From positions 16,248,469 through 16,312,468 of the forward strand of contig JAJEKV010000028.1 of NCBI GenBank assembly GCA_021234155.1: a DNA stretch of 64,000 nt, written 5' to 3'. The notes below the pieces were generated by a model, which saw only the letters and a program-made list of their open reading frames with translations, was not told the origin of the DNA and did not search any database. Every line of letters starts with the position of its first letter. Positions within the stretch are counted from its first letter, which is position 1. Shown in pieces: positions 1-11,889 of the stretch. The DNA is from Isoetes taiwanensis (taxonomy: Eukaryota > Streptophyta > Lycopodiopsida > Isoetales > Isoetaceae). The position numbers and the translations under genes were made by a program.

Positions 1-480
1 ACTTTGCAATCTCTCTGGGTCTCCTTTCATCAGCCTCGTGATCTACTTATTCATATCTTTCATATCGCTGAGAAAATATCATAACATAAGCACCTAACAT
101 ATGGGAAATGTCTGCAAGGAGAGCTTCAGAGAAAATACCTTTCTATCTTCTGAGCCAGCAGTAAGCTGTTTCAACTCTGCCTTAGAAGATCATCTCCGTC
201 TTTGCCTACGATTAGTGCACTTTAAACCTAGATATTTCAAAGCAAAAGCGTCAGATGCAATATGCTGCCAGACCCTGAAAAGATTTAGAAGAAATATATG
301 AAAGGAAGGAACGAACTGGCGATGTCTGCTAGAACTATAACCCTGAAATTTTTTACAGGAAATATATAAAAAGAAAGAACGAACTTGGTATGTTTGTTTC
401 GGATGTTAAGCAGAACTTGATGCTCCATTTGAAAAAAGTGGTGCGCAGGAGCAGAGTCGGATTCGTCTGCTGCTATTGAT
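1..480. other. Intergenic, no gene recognised
   Basis: No coding frame resembles a known family. The only structure I see is a diverged direct repeat of about 35 bp (near 288-325 and 357-396), both copies containing GAAATATAT followed by GAACGAACT. The short ORFs here look like chance. Confidence 0.5.
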
Positions 481-716
481 CGCGGAGAGAAGGGCATGGA
501 ATAAGGCTACAACCTCCGGCCATGAGTTTTCTGGGCGGGAAGGATCCGGAAGGCTCAAAAATTAGGGCGGGAGGGCTTCCGTGAGTCTGCCACATAGGCC
601 GGATATTTGGCCAGGTTGGACGGCAGGGGAACACTCTCCCGGGGAACTTCCCCAACGTAGGAGACGATGTTCAAGGAGCATCGGAGCGTCATTGTCAAAG
701 CAGTACGGTCAGGACA

Positions 717-2704
717 ATGGCGGGAGAGAATATTGCGCACGGGGTCCAGGCTGAGAAATGGGATCATAGTACAGGAAGCTCTAACAATCATGCAACGACA
801 AGGATTACACAGGGAACTAGCCAAAGCCAGGGAACTGAATCAGGCAGGAATACAGGCAGGGGTCAAGAATGGCAAGGTGTTCCTACACAAAAGGACACGA
901 GAATTCGCAGGGCCGGGACAAGGACAGAAGGAGGGGATATCGGAACCAGGGAAAGCGACGGATGTGGGAAAAGAGAACATCAATCCACTGAGGATACTAA
1001 CACAAGGGCAGGAAAACAGGACATCAGGAGGGGCAGCAACAGCAATAGCTCTCGAGGTGAGCCAACACAGAGAGGGAGAATGAAACGAAAAAGGGGAAGG
1101 CGTAAACCGAGGACCCTCAGGCGGGAGCATGGGCACAACCCCGGCCGCAAGGACCAGGGGACGACCGAGAAGAATGGTGAACGAGGCAGAACAAACAGAA
1201 ACCCCGAGAGGGCAACCTCGAGGGAGGAGACGCTGAAGATATGGTACTGGAATTGCACTGGATACCCATGGGATGACGGAGAGAGGCTTGAGGGAGCACA
1301 CAGCTGTGACATAATATGCCTAGTGGAAACATGGGAACACAACATAAAGAGGCTACTGGAGGAGGAGGGCTATCAGCTATTCACCTGTTGGAAAGATAAG
1401 AATTTTAAAGTAGGAAGAGGGAGTGCAGGCCTAGCCTGCTATGTCAAGGAAAATGTAGCAAATGGTACATGTATTTTACATTCGGATGTCAATAAGAGAT
1501 ACATGGTACTTAGTATTCAATTACAAAATAAAAAAGATCTAATATTGATCATAGCGTATTACCCACCGAGTAGTGACAAACTAGAACTGTTAGAATTAGG
1601 GGAGACCATGATGAAGTGGAAGGAACAGGGACCAATGATACTAATAGGGGATCTAAATGCCAGGACAGGCCAGGAGCAAGCGCAATATACAAGCATAGAT
1701 GAAACAAATGGACAATGGATTCAAACAGCAAGATCACAAGAATGGAACAGACGAACTGGGACAAGGCAGAAATCAATGCTAGGGGGGAACTGCTGCTCGA
1801 GGTGTGCACGGCCATAGGGGCCATCATAGCCAATGGGGTACAGAGGTGGACAGGATCGGGGGAGTTCACGAGCCAGAACGCACATGGGAGAAGTATAGTA
1901 GATTACGTAATACTGAATGAGCATGCAACAGACACAGTATCAGAAATTGTGGCCCTAGAATGGCCAATTGGGAGGAGGGAAAGTCACAGGCCCATGCAGC
2001 TGACAATTACAGTGGGGGAACAACCGAAAAATGAAAAGCAGCAGAGAAAGGAGAGAGACAGGGGAAAGCTGAAAATACATTTCCAGAACAAACACGCAGA
2101 CACGTTTGCACAATCAATCAGAGAAGAAATGGGAAAATGGAAGTGGGATGAGCACAGGGCAGATGAGAATGGAGATGTGCTCAATGACATAACAGTGAAA
2201 GTGGCATTAGAAATTTTCGGGAAAAGAAGGAAGGGAAAGGAAAACAATGCCTTCAAGGCCTCAATCTGGTACGACGATGAATGCAGGGAACAGAAAAGGA
2301 AAGTCAAGGCACTCAGAGGCAAGGAAACATATCAGAATGAAAGAGCGACATATCTGAAGTTACTGAAAGCAAAGAGAAATAAGAATCTGATGCAACACCA
2401 ATGGGGACTGGCCAAGCTAATCAAAAAACAACCCCGCAAATTCTGGGGTGGATTTAAAGAAAAAAAACAAGAGAATAGGGGAAGTGAAAACACCCAAGGT
2501 AACATTGGAACAGCCGGATGGGAGAATTATCTTGAAAAATTATATAAGACAGGGGCATCTCCAGCACCAATACCTGAACTGCAGATGATGGACCGACCGT
2601 GTTTCAATGTACAGGAAGTAATGATAGCGCTGAATGGGATGGCCAATAACAAAGCCCCAGACCTATATGGATTAACTGTGGAAGTACTAAAATGTGCAAG
2701 GTAG
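717..2704 (+). pseudogene. LINE ORF, N-terminal region and endonuclease (frameshifted)
   Basis: The frame opens at ATG 717 with about 170 residues of very polar, Arg/Gly/Thr-rich sequence, then an endonuclease/exonuclease/phosphatase fold. The fold starts at LKIWYWNCTGY (about 1233) and includes the acidic LVETWE motif and the GDLNARTG motif (about 1650). The frame shifts near 1740-1770, and the rest of the endonuclease continues in the next frame (SIVDYVILNE about 1890, then a degenerate SHRPM near 1985). A linker with basic helices follows. A second shift near 2700 leads into the reverse transcriptase. In intact LINEs this domain nicks target DNA to prime reverse transcription. The two shifts mean this copy cannot make an intact protein. 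Confidence 0.85.
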
Positions 2705-4461
2705 GGAAACAAGTGACAGATATATTCAATGGTATAATACACACAGGGCTCCCGGACAGATGGGCGTACAACAGGGTCATACCCCTACACAAAGGGGGGA
2801 GTAAACAGGAACCTAGAAACTACAGGACAATAATGGTAAGCTCCATTTTCGCAAAGTGGTACGGGAAGGTCCTAGACAATAAATTAAAGCAATGGGCAGA
2901 GGCAGGGAATTTGAGAGCACAGGGGCAGGCAGGCTTCAGACCAGAACACTCAACAACAGACCATCTAGTAACCATCCGGATACTAATAGAGCATAATAGA
3001 GGCCACGGAAAGAAAGTGATATGCTGTTTTGTGGACTTCAGAAAAGCTTTTGACATGGTACCAAGGGAAAAGCTCATACAGAGGCTCATAGACATGCAGG
3101 CACCGAGAGACATGGTAGGGGCAATTGCAAGATTATACTATAATGTATATGCAAAAATAGAAGAAGAAGGAAAGGCAATAAACTGCGACACGGGAGTCAA
3201 ACAGGGATGTCCTTTATCCCCAACATTGTTTGGAATATACATAGATGCCCTATAGGATTTCATAGCAGAACAGCAAGGGGACGTGGACGCCCCTATACTT
3301 GGGGGAACCAAGGTACCTATCATGTTATATGCCGATGATTTGGGTATGATGGCCACAAAGAACAAGGGAATGCACAGGTTGCTGAAACTACTAGAGATCT
3401 TCTGTGAAAAGACAGGGCTGACAGTGAATCTTACACAAACCAAAATAGTCTTTTTTGGTAACAGGAACAACCACAAGCCGTTCAAATATCTAGGGACAGA
3501 ATTAGAAGAAGCAACAGAGTACAAATACCTAGGGTATGATACACACGGCATAGGGAAATGGGCGAAAGGGGCATATGCTAGATTCCAAGCAGCCATAGGG
3601 AGCTACTACAACATGAAAAACTTCTGCAATAGAAACAAAATAATAGACTGGGAAATCAAATGCTACCTATTCAGCGCAGTAGTCGTCACAACGCAGCTAT
3701 ATGGGGCGGAAGCTTGGGGACTGGGGCTAACAGACAAGAAATGGGAAAAACAAGAAGGTATTTTCAGACAGCTGCATAAACAGGAATTCAAACTAAGAGC
3801 AAACGCACCACTGACAACCATAGTATACGAGACAGGTCAGAAACCTATGGAAGTGAGAGCATGGGAAAGGACCATCAGATACATCATAAGAAATAATGCA
3901 GGCGGGAAGTCAGAGAAGTTAGCGAGCATCGCAATCAACGAATCAGCAAAGTCACACATCGCCACGAGCAGCGGATGGTTTAGGGATGTAGCAATATGGA
4001 CCAGAGAAATGGGGATGAATCTGAGCGAACTGATCGATGAAGGCCAATGGAATGAGGATTGGGCAAGCAAAGCTACGCGAGCATGGTTGCAAAAGCACAC
4101 ATGACCTAAAACACTCTGGCTTATGACAGTCTTCAATCCAGAGCGGATGATAGGGGCTTGATGTACCAAGATAACATGCTTGAAAAACGGAGAAGAGACA
4201 TCTTAGCAAAATTTAGGATGGGGTGCCATGATCCGAGAATTGAAAAGGGCGGTGGAGGAAAATAGAAAAAAAAGGAGACCATTATGCGGAATCTGCGGAT
4301 GTAATGGAAGTGGAGGACGAAAACCACATGCTCAATGAGTGTCCAACATACAGAGACATCAGGGAAAAGTACAGAAAAGTAAGATGGGGACAACCAGTAC
4401 ATGCCATGATGGCAAGGACAGAAACAATGAGAGATCTGGCAGATGCAATATGAGAGATCTT
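2692..4461 (+). pseudogene. LINE reverse transcriptase and C-terminal zinc motif (broken)
   Basis: Reverse transcriptase motifs appear in order: VIPLHKGG (about 2776), GFRPEHSTTDH (about 2933), CFVDFRKAFDMV (about 3024), GVKQGCPLSPTLF (about 3195), and the catalytic YADD in MLYADDLGM (about 3322). The YADD aspartates are intact. An in-frame TAG at 3253-3255 separates the palm motif from YADD, and the frame is otherwise continuous to 4104. Beyond 4104, in shifted frames, a C-x2-C...H-x4-C motif (CGICG then HMLNEC, about 4280-4340) matches the zinc motif that ends many plant and animal LINE ORF2 proteins. Confidence 0.88.
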
Positions 4462-4766
4462 TGAGCGGACACCGGAAGCACCACGAACAAAAGGGCTTAC
4501 GATATGAGTCGCTCAAGAGGCGAAACACAGATGCCCATTAAATGTACAGCTTAAAGCTGTTTGATATAGATGCATACCTGCACGGCCTAGACGCCAGAAC
4601 AAAGTAGGGTGCCGGCATTAATAGAAAAAAGTGAGCCTTCAGAAAAGGCTACAATAAAACAGCGTGATGAGCTAGTAGCCCCCGTCAGGGAGCTCGCCCA
4701 TGCTACACAAGTCCAGGGGCCTCAGGGCACAAGGGACAATAATGTATTCTATTCTATTCTATTCTA

Positions 4767-5468
4767 AATACATCACATCTAAGCTCAAATCATGAAGTGG
4801 ATTCTTTTTGTCAAATCCGACATGCTCATATACTTTCATGTTCATAGGTGCAAAGTAACATTCTGCAATGTAAATCGTTGAATTATTAAAGCAAATTTGC
4901 AGCCACATAAATTGTTTACGTTCATGCTTTTTGAAAACTTGCATGAGTTGCTTGTATTCATGCCTGATGTATGCGGCTAAACCCCAAACCCCCTTCACGC
5001 ATTTGCTTGTTTAGATTCCAAACCCGAATCTATAAGGCAATACGCCAAATCAAAAGACGTGTTTGGTATCATCACGTGCGTGGCTTGGTTGGTGTGGCTG
5101 ATTTGGGCGGCGGTTGTGGATCTTTTCGGGGATTCAGACTGCAGCCCTCTCGATTCCAGCGACTTCGGTACAAGCTATTTCAAAGCTTTACGGTGTTCCC
5201 GGATTAGTAGAGCGGAAGTTTGCCATTTGGCGGAACTTCTTGGGTGTTGTAGATGGTGATGGTCGGTTTGTACAGCGATGGGAGTTCGCGGTTTTTACGT
5301 GAGTTTGTTGTGGAGTGTCGAGGTATCGCTGTCTCTTTGGGGCAGTTCTCCTTCTTCCTCACTTGCTTTGTAACATCAATATCAAGTCTGCTTTATTCCA
5401 CATCTCTTTTGCAGCCTGACTTTTCGCGTGGTTAATGCCATGAACGTTCCAATCAAGGCCAGAACTCC
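4767..5468. other. Spacer between two LINE remnants
   Basis: No recognised gene. Positions 5059-5259 hold a plus-strand frame beginning with a hydrophobic stretch (ITCVAWLVWLIWAAVVD) that could be a membrane anchor or the first exon of a gene, but nothing downstream supports it. No endonuclease or reverse transcriptase continues from the neighbouring minus-strand ORF1 remnant. Confidence 0.4.
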
Positions 5469-6192
5469 CTATTTTCTTAATCTCTTTGTAACCTCTGCCT
5501 TGCCATTTTGAACTAAATATGCCACAAAACCATTATCTCTAGCTTCCTTGACCTTAGTCCATTCTTTCTTCCTAGCTTCCAATTGTACAGGACTTAAGTC
5601 CAGATCAATCCATATTTTATGGCCTTTAAGGGAAGCCCTATTCTATAATACCTTATTTCTTGCTTCTTCATCCTCAAATTTGACAAGAATCGGCTTATTA
5701 TGATTGCCTAGTCTTCCAAGAGTTTTTGCAAACACAAATTTTGGAGCATAAAAGTGCATTACATCTTTGAAGAAATGTTCAATTACCTGCTCCATATTCT
5801 CCGATTCATGTTCTTCAATGCCAGATATTTTGAGATTACGAGCCCGAGATTTTTGATCCATGGACTCCGCTGAAATTTTCTTCTGGTGCATCTCCATTGC
5901 GAGTTTGATAGTATCTGCAACAAGCTCTGCCAATTTAATCTCCTGATTTGCAATGATATGCTGTAAATTCACATCATGAGTGGCATCCTCTCATTTAGAT
6001 TAGAGCTTCCTTTAATTCTACATTCTGGGCAGTCAAGGCTTTTTTCTGCGTAACAACCTCCTCTACTAGATTTCGCAATTGACTCATTTCGTCCTTCAAA
6101 TCCTGCATCAAAGCCACTAAACATATTGAATCCCTTTTATATTCAATGGGATCCCCTTTGATAGGGGTCCCAACTGTTTTTTTCTTCCCCAT
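5469..6192 (-). pseudogene. LINE ORF1-type RNA-binding protein remnant
   Basis: The start ATG is at 6192, on the minus strand. The first 65 residues are basic and then coiled-coil-like (MSQLRNLVEEVVTQKKALTA). The frame shifts between 5995 and 5972. It then continues with RARNLKISGIEEHE, an acidic helix and PILVKFEDEEARNKVL. This order (coiled coil, RRM-like fold, C-terminal region) is that of L1-type ORF1 proteins, which coat LINE RNA. A TAG at about 5640 interrupts the C-terminal region, which continues in frame (HKIWIDLDLSPVQ, then KEWTKVKEARDNGF) to the final TAG at 5469-5471. No matching endonuclease or RT lies downstream, so the copy is an isolated 5' portion. Confidence 0.7.
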
Positions 6193-6912
6193 TGAAGAGG
6201 GCCGAATTTGGAAAATCTATGTTATCTCCTTGAAAACGGAACCAAAATAGCTGAAATTATGCCTTACAAAATATCTATTCTATTCTATTCTTAAAAAAAA
6301 TAAGCCCAAGCGTAACGATCCACTCAATCTTAAAGATGGCAAGATATATATTATCCTTGGAAAAAAAAACTATACATAACTTCATCCAAGACCTATACCT
6401 ACCGGAGCGATCTGAAAATCATAAACTAATCCAGTATATCATCAAAATTTCGATTGTCTATATTCCATTAACAATATGCATGTAAGTGACAATCCTAAAA
6501 TTGAACAAATCAGCAAGCATTACCGAGGTAAAGCAATACTTTCAAAATGCCAATTTCTGTTATAAAACAATATTAACCCTTCATATACAACTTCCAAAGG
6601 TATTTTACAATTATATCAAGAAGGGAATGGACAAAGAAAAAAAGTCATTTACATCAAAACCAACAATAGTCACATTGACGAGCCAAACTATGAAAGATAT
6701 AAACCTCATGGAATAGAATCATCAGAATAGAATCATCATAATATACATGTATGGCCAACCCAATGGACCAATTTAGAAACAACGTAATACACGTTTGATT
6801 GAAATTACTAGAATTTTCTATTAGTTTTATATGATGTAAAAATGCGTCCGCCATCTATAAAGTGGCGCCGCTAAGTTTCTTCGTGTTTCTCCAGCATCTC
6901 TGGCCTCATGTG
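6193..6912. other. AT-rich spacer with an orphan (ATTCT)n tract
   Basis: No gene seen. A short ATTCT repeat at about 6271-6292 is followed by an A-rich stretch. It resembles the tail of the LINE ending at 4766 and may be the remains of a heavily 5'-truncated copy. Confidence 0.4.
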
Positions 6913-7045
6913 GATAGATAGATAGATAGATAGATAGATAGCATTTTTACGTCATGCCACATTGGCAGCGTCCATGAGGACATATGACGGACCCCCAGAG
7001 ACTTGAACACAAGATCTCTTAGTTGCTAACCCAATGGACTAGGCA
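6913..7045 (-). mobile_element. tRNA-derived SINE with (TATC)n tail
   Basis: Read on the minus strand, the element has an A-box-like sequence (7022-7041, containing CCATTGGGTTAGC) and a B-box-like GTGTTCAAGTCTC (6998-7010). A body follows, ending in TGACGTAAAAATGC, then a TATC repeat (seen on the plus strand as GATA repeats, 6913-6940). Internal RNA polymerase III boxes plus a short tandem tail define a tRNA-type SINE. A related but decayed copy lies at 16553-16624. Confidence 0.65.
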
Positions 7046-7737
7046 ATAAACCGAACAAGAAACCTCCCCAACATCCATTGTTTGCAAATATAGGTAGTGC
7101 CAAATCTGGAGATGTCATGTGGAGCGAATGGCGTCATGTAGAAATGTCACTTTTTTTACATCCTCTGTATATATGCCCATTCTAGAACATTCGTCAGAAC
7201 AGATCTGTGAGGCTGGGTCACTCCACCCGCATGTCTTCTATAGAGTGGGCGGGCAAATTTCTATTCGAAGCCAGAGGCTACTTTGCAAGGGAAAGCCATC
7301 TACCTCCGCCATCTACAAAATGGCGAAGAATCATAGCATCTCTGGACTTTTTCTTTTTAAATGCATGGTTAGAATAATGGCTTCGACTCTGTATTTTTTT
7401 TCTGTAGATGCTTGCCCATATCTCCAGCTCTGTATGTTTTCTGTAGATACCATGCCTAGATTAATGCAGAGAATGCTCCTACGGTGAAGAATCCATAGTT
7501 AGAAAGCATTCCATAACTAACCTAAGTGCTCTGCTCAAACCCTAAAATTTTCTTGGGATTTCATCAGACCATGCTTGAGCTCATGTATTTTTTTTAATAG
7601 ATTTGCCCAACTATGTAGCTTAGTTGCTTAAAGCATAGTGTATTCTTTCTGGAACAGAGCTCTGGCCGGCAGAACCTGCCGAAACATCTAGATGCCACAT
7701 GTAAAATTCTTAATGGACGTAATTTTACCCAACCTGT
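7046..7737. other. Spacer up to the copia element
   Basis: A frame at 7128-7487 has no recognisable similarity, and I see no splice or promoter support for it. The last five bases, CCTGT at 7733-7737, are the probable target-site copy on the left of the copia insertion. Confidence 0.4.
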
Positions 7738-8417
7738 TGATAAAGTATGATCATGTAATATTTCTGAAAGTCTTACAATATCTTGGGTGCCTCAGATGCT
7801 AAAGCACAACTGCAGAAGTTCATATTCATATTGCTTAAAGTGATGCAGAAGCTCATGGTAAGATCAAACTGTTGCATGTTGTACATTAGGGTCGAAGGGG
7901 AGACATGCTACGTTTGAATCCTTAGTGAATTTAAAACTATAGGGTTATTTACCTTATAGTGTATATGGTGCAAGGTTGAGCCATTAAAATTGTAATGGTG
8001 CTATTATGGAAACCTGTTTTAAGATAAGCATGACCATGTCGGTCAAATGAGAAAAGAGCAATGCATTGTTGCAGGAGATCGGTCCGGCTTGTCGGCCGGA
8101 CCCAAATGATAAACACAAGTAGAATTAACAGAGACGATGATAGCCTGAATGATTGTATCCGGAACCTGCTTATTGAATAATATACAGAGCTTGGGCTGTT
8201 GAAGGAAATTGAGTTTGTTGTGCTACAGTGTTTTCATCCTTCCCAAATGAACAGTGTTTTTCGATGCATTAAATCAATGGTTTGAATAAAATACAAGGTT
8301 AATTCATTAGTAGATGGTCACCATTGAAAGTCTATTGGTTACTTAACTAGAAACGAGAAGAAATTGTTCTTGATCATAAGTGTAGTTGTGAAGCATTTAT
8401 ATAGACAAATTCCTTCA
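7738..8417 (+). repeat. Copia 5' LTR
   Basis: It starts TGATAAAG and ends TTCA. The end sits one base before the primer-binding site, as usual in copia elements. A GC-rich hairpin (GGTCCGGC / GCCGGACC, 8081-8102) lies in its right third and recurs in the other LTR at about 13094. Confidence 0.9.
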
Positions 8418-8418
8418 T

Positions 8419-8431
8419 TGGTATCAGAGCC
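8419..8431 (+). promoter_or_regulatory. Primer-binding site (tRNA-Met type)
   Basis: TGGTATCAGAGCC is the standard plant copia and gypsy priming sequence, complementary to the 3' end of initiator tRNA-Met. It fixes the end of the 5' LTR. Confidence 0.9.
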
Positions 8432-8441
8432 AGATTAAATC

Positions 8442-10703
8442 ATGTCTACTAGATTTGGTGCACATTTGCTAACATCTATTGAGGTTTTTAAAGGAGAAGG
8501 CGGATTTCAGATATGGAAGCAAAGTATCAAACAGGTTCTTGAAGTTGAAAAACTGTGGCACTTAGTAGGAGAAGAAAGTGATAGAAAAACATCCATTGTG
8601 GTGAGATCCAGGAATTCTATTGCAGGGGAGACAAGTGAAGAGTCTGTTGAAGGAGGAAAAAAAGATCAGGCTGCAGATACAAGGGGAACAACTAGCTCAG
8701 AAATTGATGAAGAGTTCAAAATAATGGAAGCACAAGCAATCATAACTAGCAAGGTTGGCACTGCTATTAAGCTCAAGTTGAGAGGTATGAGCCCGAGAGA
8801 GATGTGGAAGTACTTGGTGAACCAATATGAGGTAAAATCTTCTTCCCAAATTGATGTGCTTGAGAAACAGCTAAGAAAACTTAAGTTGTTTGAGAAAGAC
8901 AATTTGACAGAATACTTGGAGAAGTTTGACTCCATAATAGCAGACTTGGAAGGAGTTGGAATTGTGCTCAATGATGAATATCAGATTTTGTCCCTGGCAA
9001 GATCAGTATCACATAATAATCAGTTGGCAAGGTATAAGGAACACGCCATACAAATGATTAGGACAGAATTTGAACAAAAGGCTGCTGTTTATGAAGAGGA
9101 TACATCTACAGAAGTGTTATACACAGGGAAACAAAAGAAAAAAACAAATCTGAACAAGGAAAGGTTGGGGCCTTGCTATAATTGCAATCAGTATGGTCAC
9201 TTGAAATCGGATTGCCCTAATGAAGAGAAAACAATTAGATGCTACAATTGTGAAGGGAAGGGACACATTGCTGTAAATTGTCCTAGTCCAAGAGGATCTT
9301 ATGGAAGGTCAAGAGGAAGAGGTAGGTCTGCAAGTTCAAGAGGAGGAGCTGGCAGAGGCAGGACTGGATTCAGAGGTAATCCATCAATAAATGTGGTCAA
9401 AGAAGGTGAGACAAATGAAGAAGAGGAAGATGATACTGCTGAGGTAAGAAAGATTGATAATATTTTGACTGTTTCAAAGAATATGCATAAAAGAGATAAC
9501 AATTTGTTGATCATAGATTCAGGAGCTGAGAAAACCGTGACATGTGATCAAGCTTTGTTGAAGGAGTGCAAGAAAAAAGATGGTGGCCATGTGCAGCTTG
9601 GAGATGGAGCATTGAAAAGAATTGAAGACACTGGCATATTGGAGATTTTTGACTTAGAAGGAAAAGCAGTTGAACTTAAAGATGTATTGCGTGTTAAAGG
9701 TCTTGTTAGGAATCTTATTTCAGTTTGCCAATTGGTGGATCTTGGATACAGAGTGTTGTTTGAGAAATTAGAATGTAAGATTTTTCTTGAAAATGAAATT
9801 AAGTTTGTTGGTAAAAGGGTTGGAAATTTGTTTGGACTCGATTGTATGCATATTCCAAGTTTAAATGTGGTTGAATATCCATCTTTGAGAACATGGCATA
9901 ACAGGATGTGCCATACAAACATGGAAAATATTAATATATTACTCAAAAAAGGGTTTATAGCAGCAAATGAAAAGGGAGACAGGAACATGTTATGTGCAGG
10001 TTGCTTACTTGGAAAGCAAACTAAATTGCCCTTCAGAAGATCATTAAAAAGAGCTAAAGGAATTTTGGATTTAATCCATACGGATTTGTGTGGCCCTATA
10101 AATGTGACAAGCATGGTTGGACACAAATACTTCATGACCTTTATAGATGATTTCAGCAGAAGAACGAAAAGTTACTGTTTAAAAACCAAAGATCAAGCAT
10201 ATGAGGCATTGAAACTCTACATTGCAGAAGTTGAACTGGAAACAGGGAGAAGAGTGAAGTGCATTCGATCTGACAGAGGAGATGAGTATCTTTCTCATGA
10301 ATTTAAGTGCTATTGTGCAAAAAGAGGCATTAAAAGGCAATTAACATGTAGATATTCTCCTCAGCAGAATGGAGTAGCTGAGAGGAAAAATAGAACATTG
10401 CTAAATGCAGTTAGATCAATGCTAAAATATTCAGGACTGCCAAACTATACTTGGAATGAAGCACTTGAAACTGCAGTGTACATTCAGAATATACTGCCAT
10501 CGGTTAGTACAGTACCAGAAATGCTATGGTCTGGAAAATTGCCTAGTTATGAGAATCTAAGAGCCTATGGATGTTTGGCATTTGCACATGTGCCTGAGCA
10601 ATTAAGAAGAAAACTTGATGACACGGCGTATATTACATACCTAGTGGGATATGACATGAATTCCAAAGCATACAGCTATATGACCCTGCCCAAAGGAAAA
10701 TAA
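8442..10703 (+). pseudogene. Copia gag-protease-integrase
   Basis: ATG 8442 opens 753 codons. The first 230 or so residues are the gag region (YLEKFDSIIADLEGVGIVL is the typical gag helix). Two CCHC zinc knuckles follow (CYNCNQYGHLKSDC and CYNCEGKGHIAVNC, about 9174-9285), then an Arg/Gly-rich tract. The aspartic protease follows with IIDSGAEKTVTC (about 9509). The integrase HHCC region includes TWHNRMCHTNMENI (about 9894), and the catalytic core has HTDLCGP, FIDDFSRR and IRSDRGDEY, with the glutamate in NGVAERKNRTL (about 10369). The frame ends early at 10701 because of a one-base shift a little upstream. The expected pol sequence continues in the next frame, so the polyprotein is interrupted between integrase and RT. 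Confidence 0.92.
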
Positions 10704-10717
10704 TTATAAGTCGAGAT

Positions 10718-11869
10718 GTGGTTTTTGATGAACATCAATTCTATAGAAAAATTCCAAGAGTAAATGAGATAGAAAAGAATAAAGGTGAGCAAAGCATAAA
10801 TGTGGAAGAAAATTCAGCAAGGTCAAACAAGAGAACAGATCAGGTTGAACAAAAGTGTGAAATGAATGACTTTGAAGATGAAGATGTTGTTAAAACAGTG
10901 GATCATAGCATAATGCAGGAAATAGTTGAAGAAGATTTGACTGCAGGGAATGAAGACTTGGCTGCAGGGATTGAGATGGAAAAGACAAGCTCACAGGTTG
11001 AACAAATTCCTGAAAAACAAAAGGGAAAAAGCAGAAGAACTGAGGCTCAGATATTAAAAGATGAAAATCAAGGCTTGATGGAGTTACATGGCAGAAACGA
11101 GTTGGGAAAAAGTAGAAGGTTACAGCACCATGAACCTGAAATGGAGAATATCTTTGACATTTTGATTCTAGAAGACTGTGACCTGCCAAAGAACTATGAT
11201 GAAGCAGTAAATGGATCACACTCTCAAGAATGGCTTAAGGCAATGCAAGAAGAAATGCATGCATTTAAAAGGACAGGTACATATGAGGTAGTTGACAAAC
11301 CAAAAGATAAAAATATCATTGGGAACAAATGGATTTTCAGAATCAAGCCTGGAGTAGATGGCAAAACAACAAAATTCAAAGCTAGGCTAGTGGCTCAAGG
11401 ATTCTCACAACAAAAGGGAAAGGACTTTGATGAAACTTTTTCTCCGTTGGTGAAAATAAATAGTTTAAGAATGTTACTTGCCATAGCAAATTCATGTGAC
11501 CTTGAAATTCATCACATGGATGTCAGCACAGCATTCTTGAATGCAAAATTGGAAGAAGAAGTTTATTTGAAACAAGCACCTGGATTTGAAGAAGAGGGAG
11601 AGAAGGTATGGAAACTGAAAAGAGCAGTGTATGGGTTAAGGCAATCTCCAAGAGAATGGTATAAGTGCATGGACAATTACTTGCAAGAACAAGGATTTCA
11701 AAAATTAAAATATGATGGAAATTTGTATAGGTTCAGAAATGGAGAAGAATGGTGCATTATAGCATTATATGTGGATGATAATATCATGGTGGCAAAGGGC
11801 ACAAAAACCTTGCTGAAATGCAAAGAGATTTTGAATAAAAGGTTTCAAATGTCTGACCTTGTGAGTTAA
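10718..11869 (+). pseudogene. Copia reverse transcriptase
   Basis: After an acidic and basic linker, the RT begins at LPKNYDEAVNGSHSQEW (about 11185). Canonical copia RT motifs follow: WIFRIKPGVDGK (about 11332), KARLVAQGFSQ, ETFSPLVKINS (about 11434), HHMDVSTAFLNA (about 11513), VYGLRQSPREWY (about 11628) and catalytic YVDDN (about 11767). Both YVDD aspartates are intact. The frame ends at a TAA at 11867, where a single missing base in what should be a Gly-Glu-Leu stretch shifts the reading. The product alone would be an RT fragment without RNase H. Confidence 0.92.
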
Positions 11870-11889
11870 AAAGGTTCCTGGGGATTGAA

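Larger units (their letters stand above)
480..4766 (+). mobile_element. Near full-length LINE with (ATTCT)n tail
   Basis: A non-LTR retrotransposon in sense orientation. It reads in order: a GC-rich leader, a basic N-terminal region, an apurinic-type endonuclease, a reverse transcriptase, a C-terminal CCHC-type motif, a non-coding 3' region, and a tail of ATTCT pentamers (about 4742-4766) instead of poly(A). The 5' limit is uncertain. The leader probably begins near 480, where the base composition becomes G-rich. Several frame breaks (near 1750, 2700 and 3253) show that the copy is dead. The pentamer tail links it to other elements in the window with short tandem-repeat tails (see findings). 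Confidence 0.85.

Noticed and set aside
840-1345. Minus-strand ORFs over the LINE N-terminal region
   Set aside because: Antisense shadows of a G-rich coding strand. The plus strand carries the endonuclease frame.
7128-7487. Possible 120-aa plus-strand gene
   Set aside because: No family motif, no splice or promoter support, and ordinary AT-rich composition.
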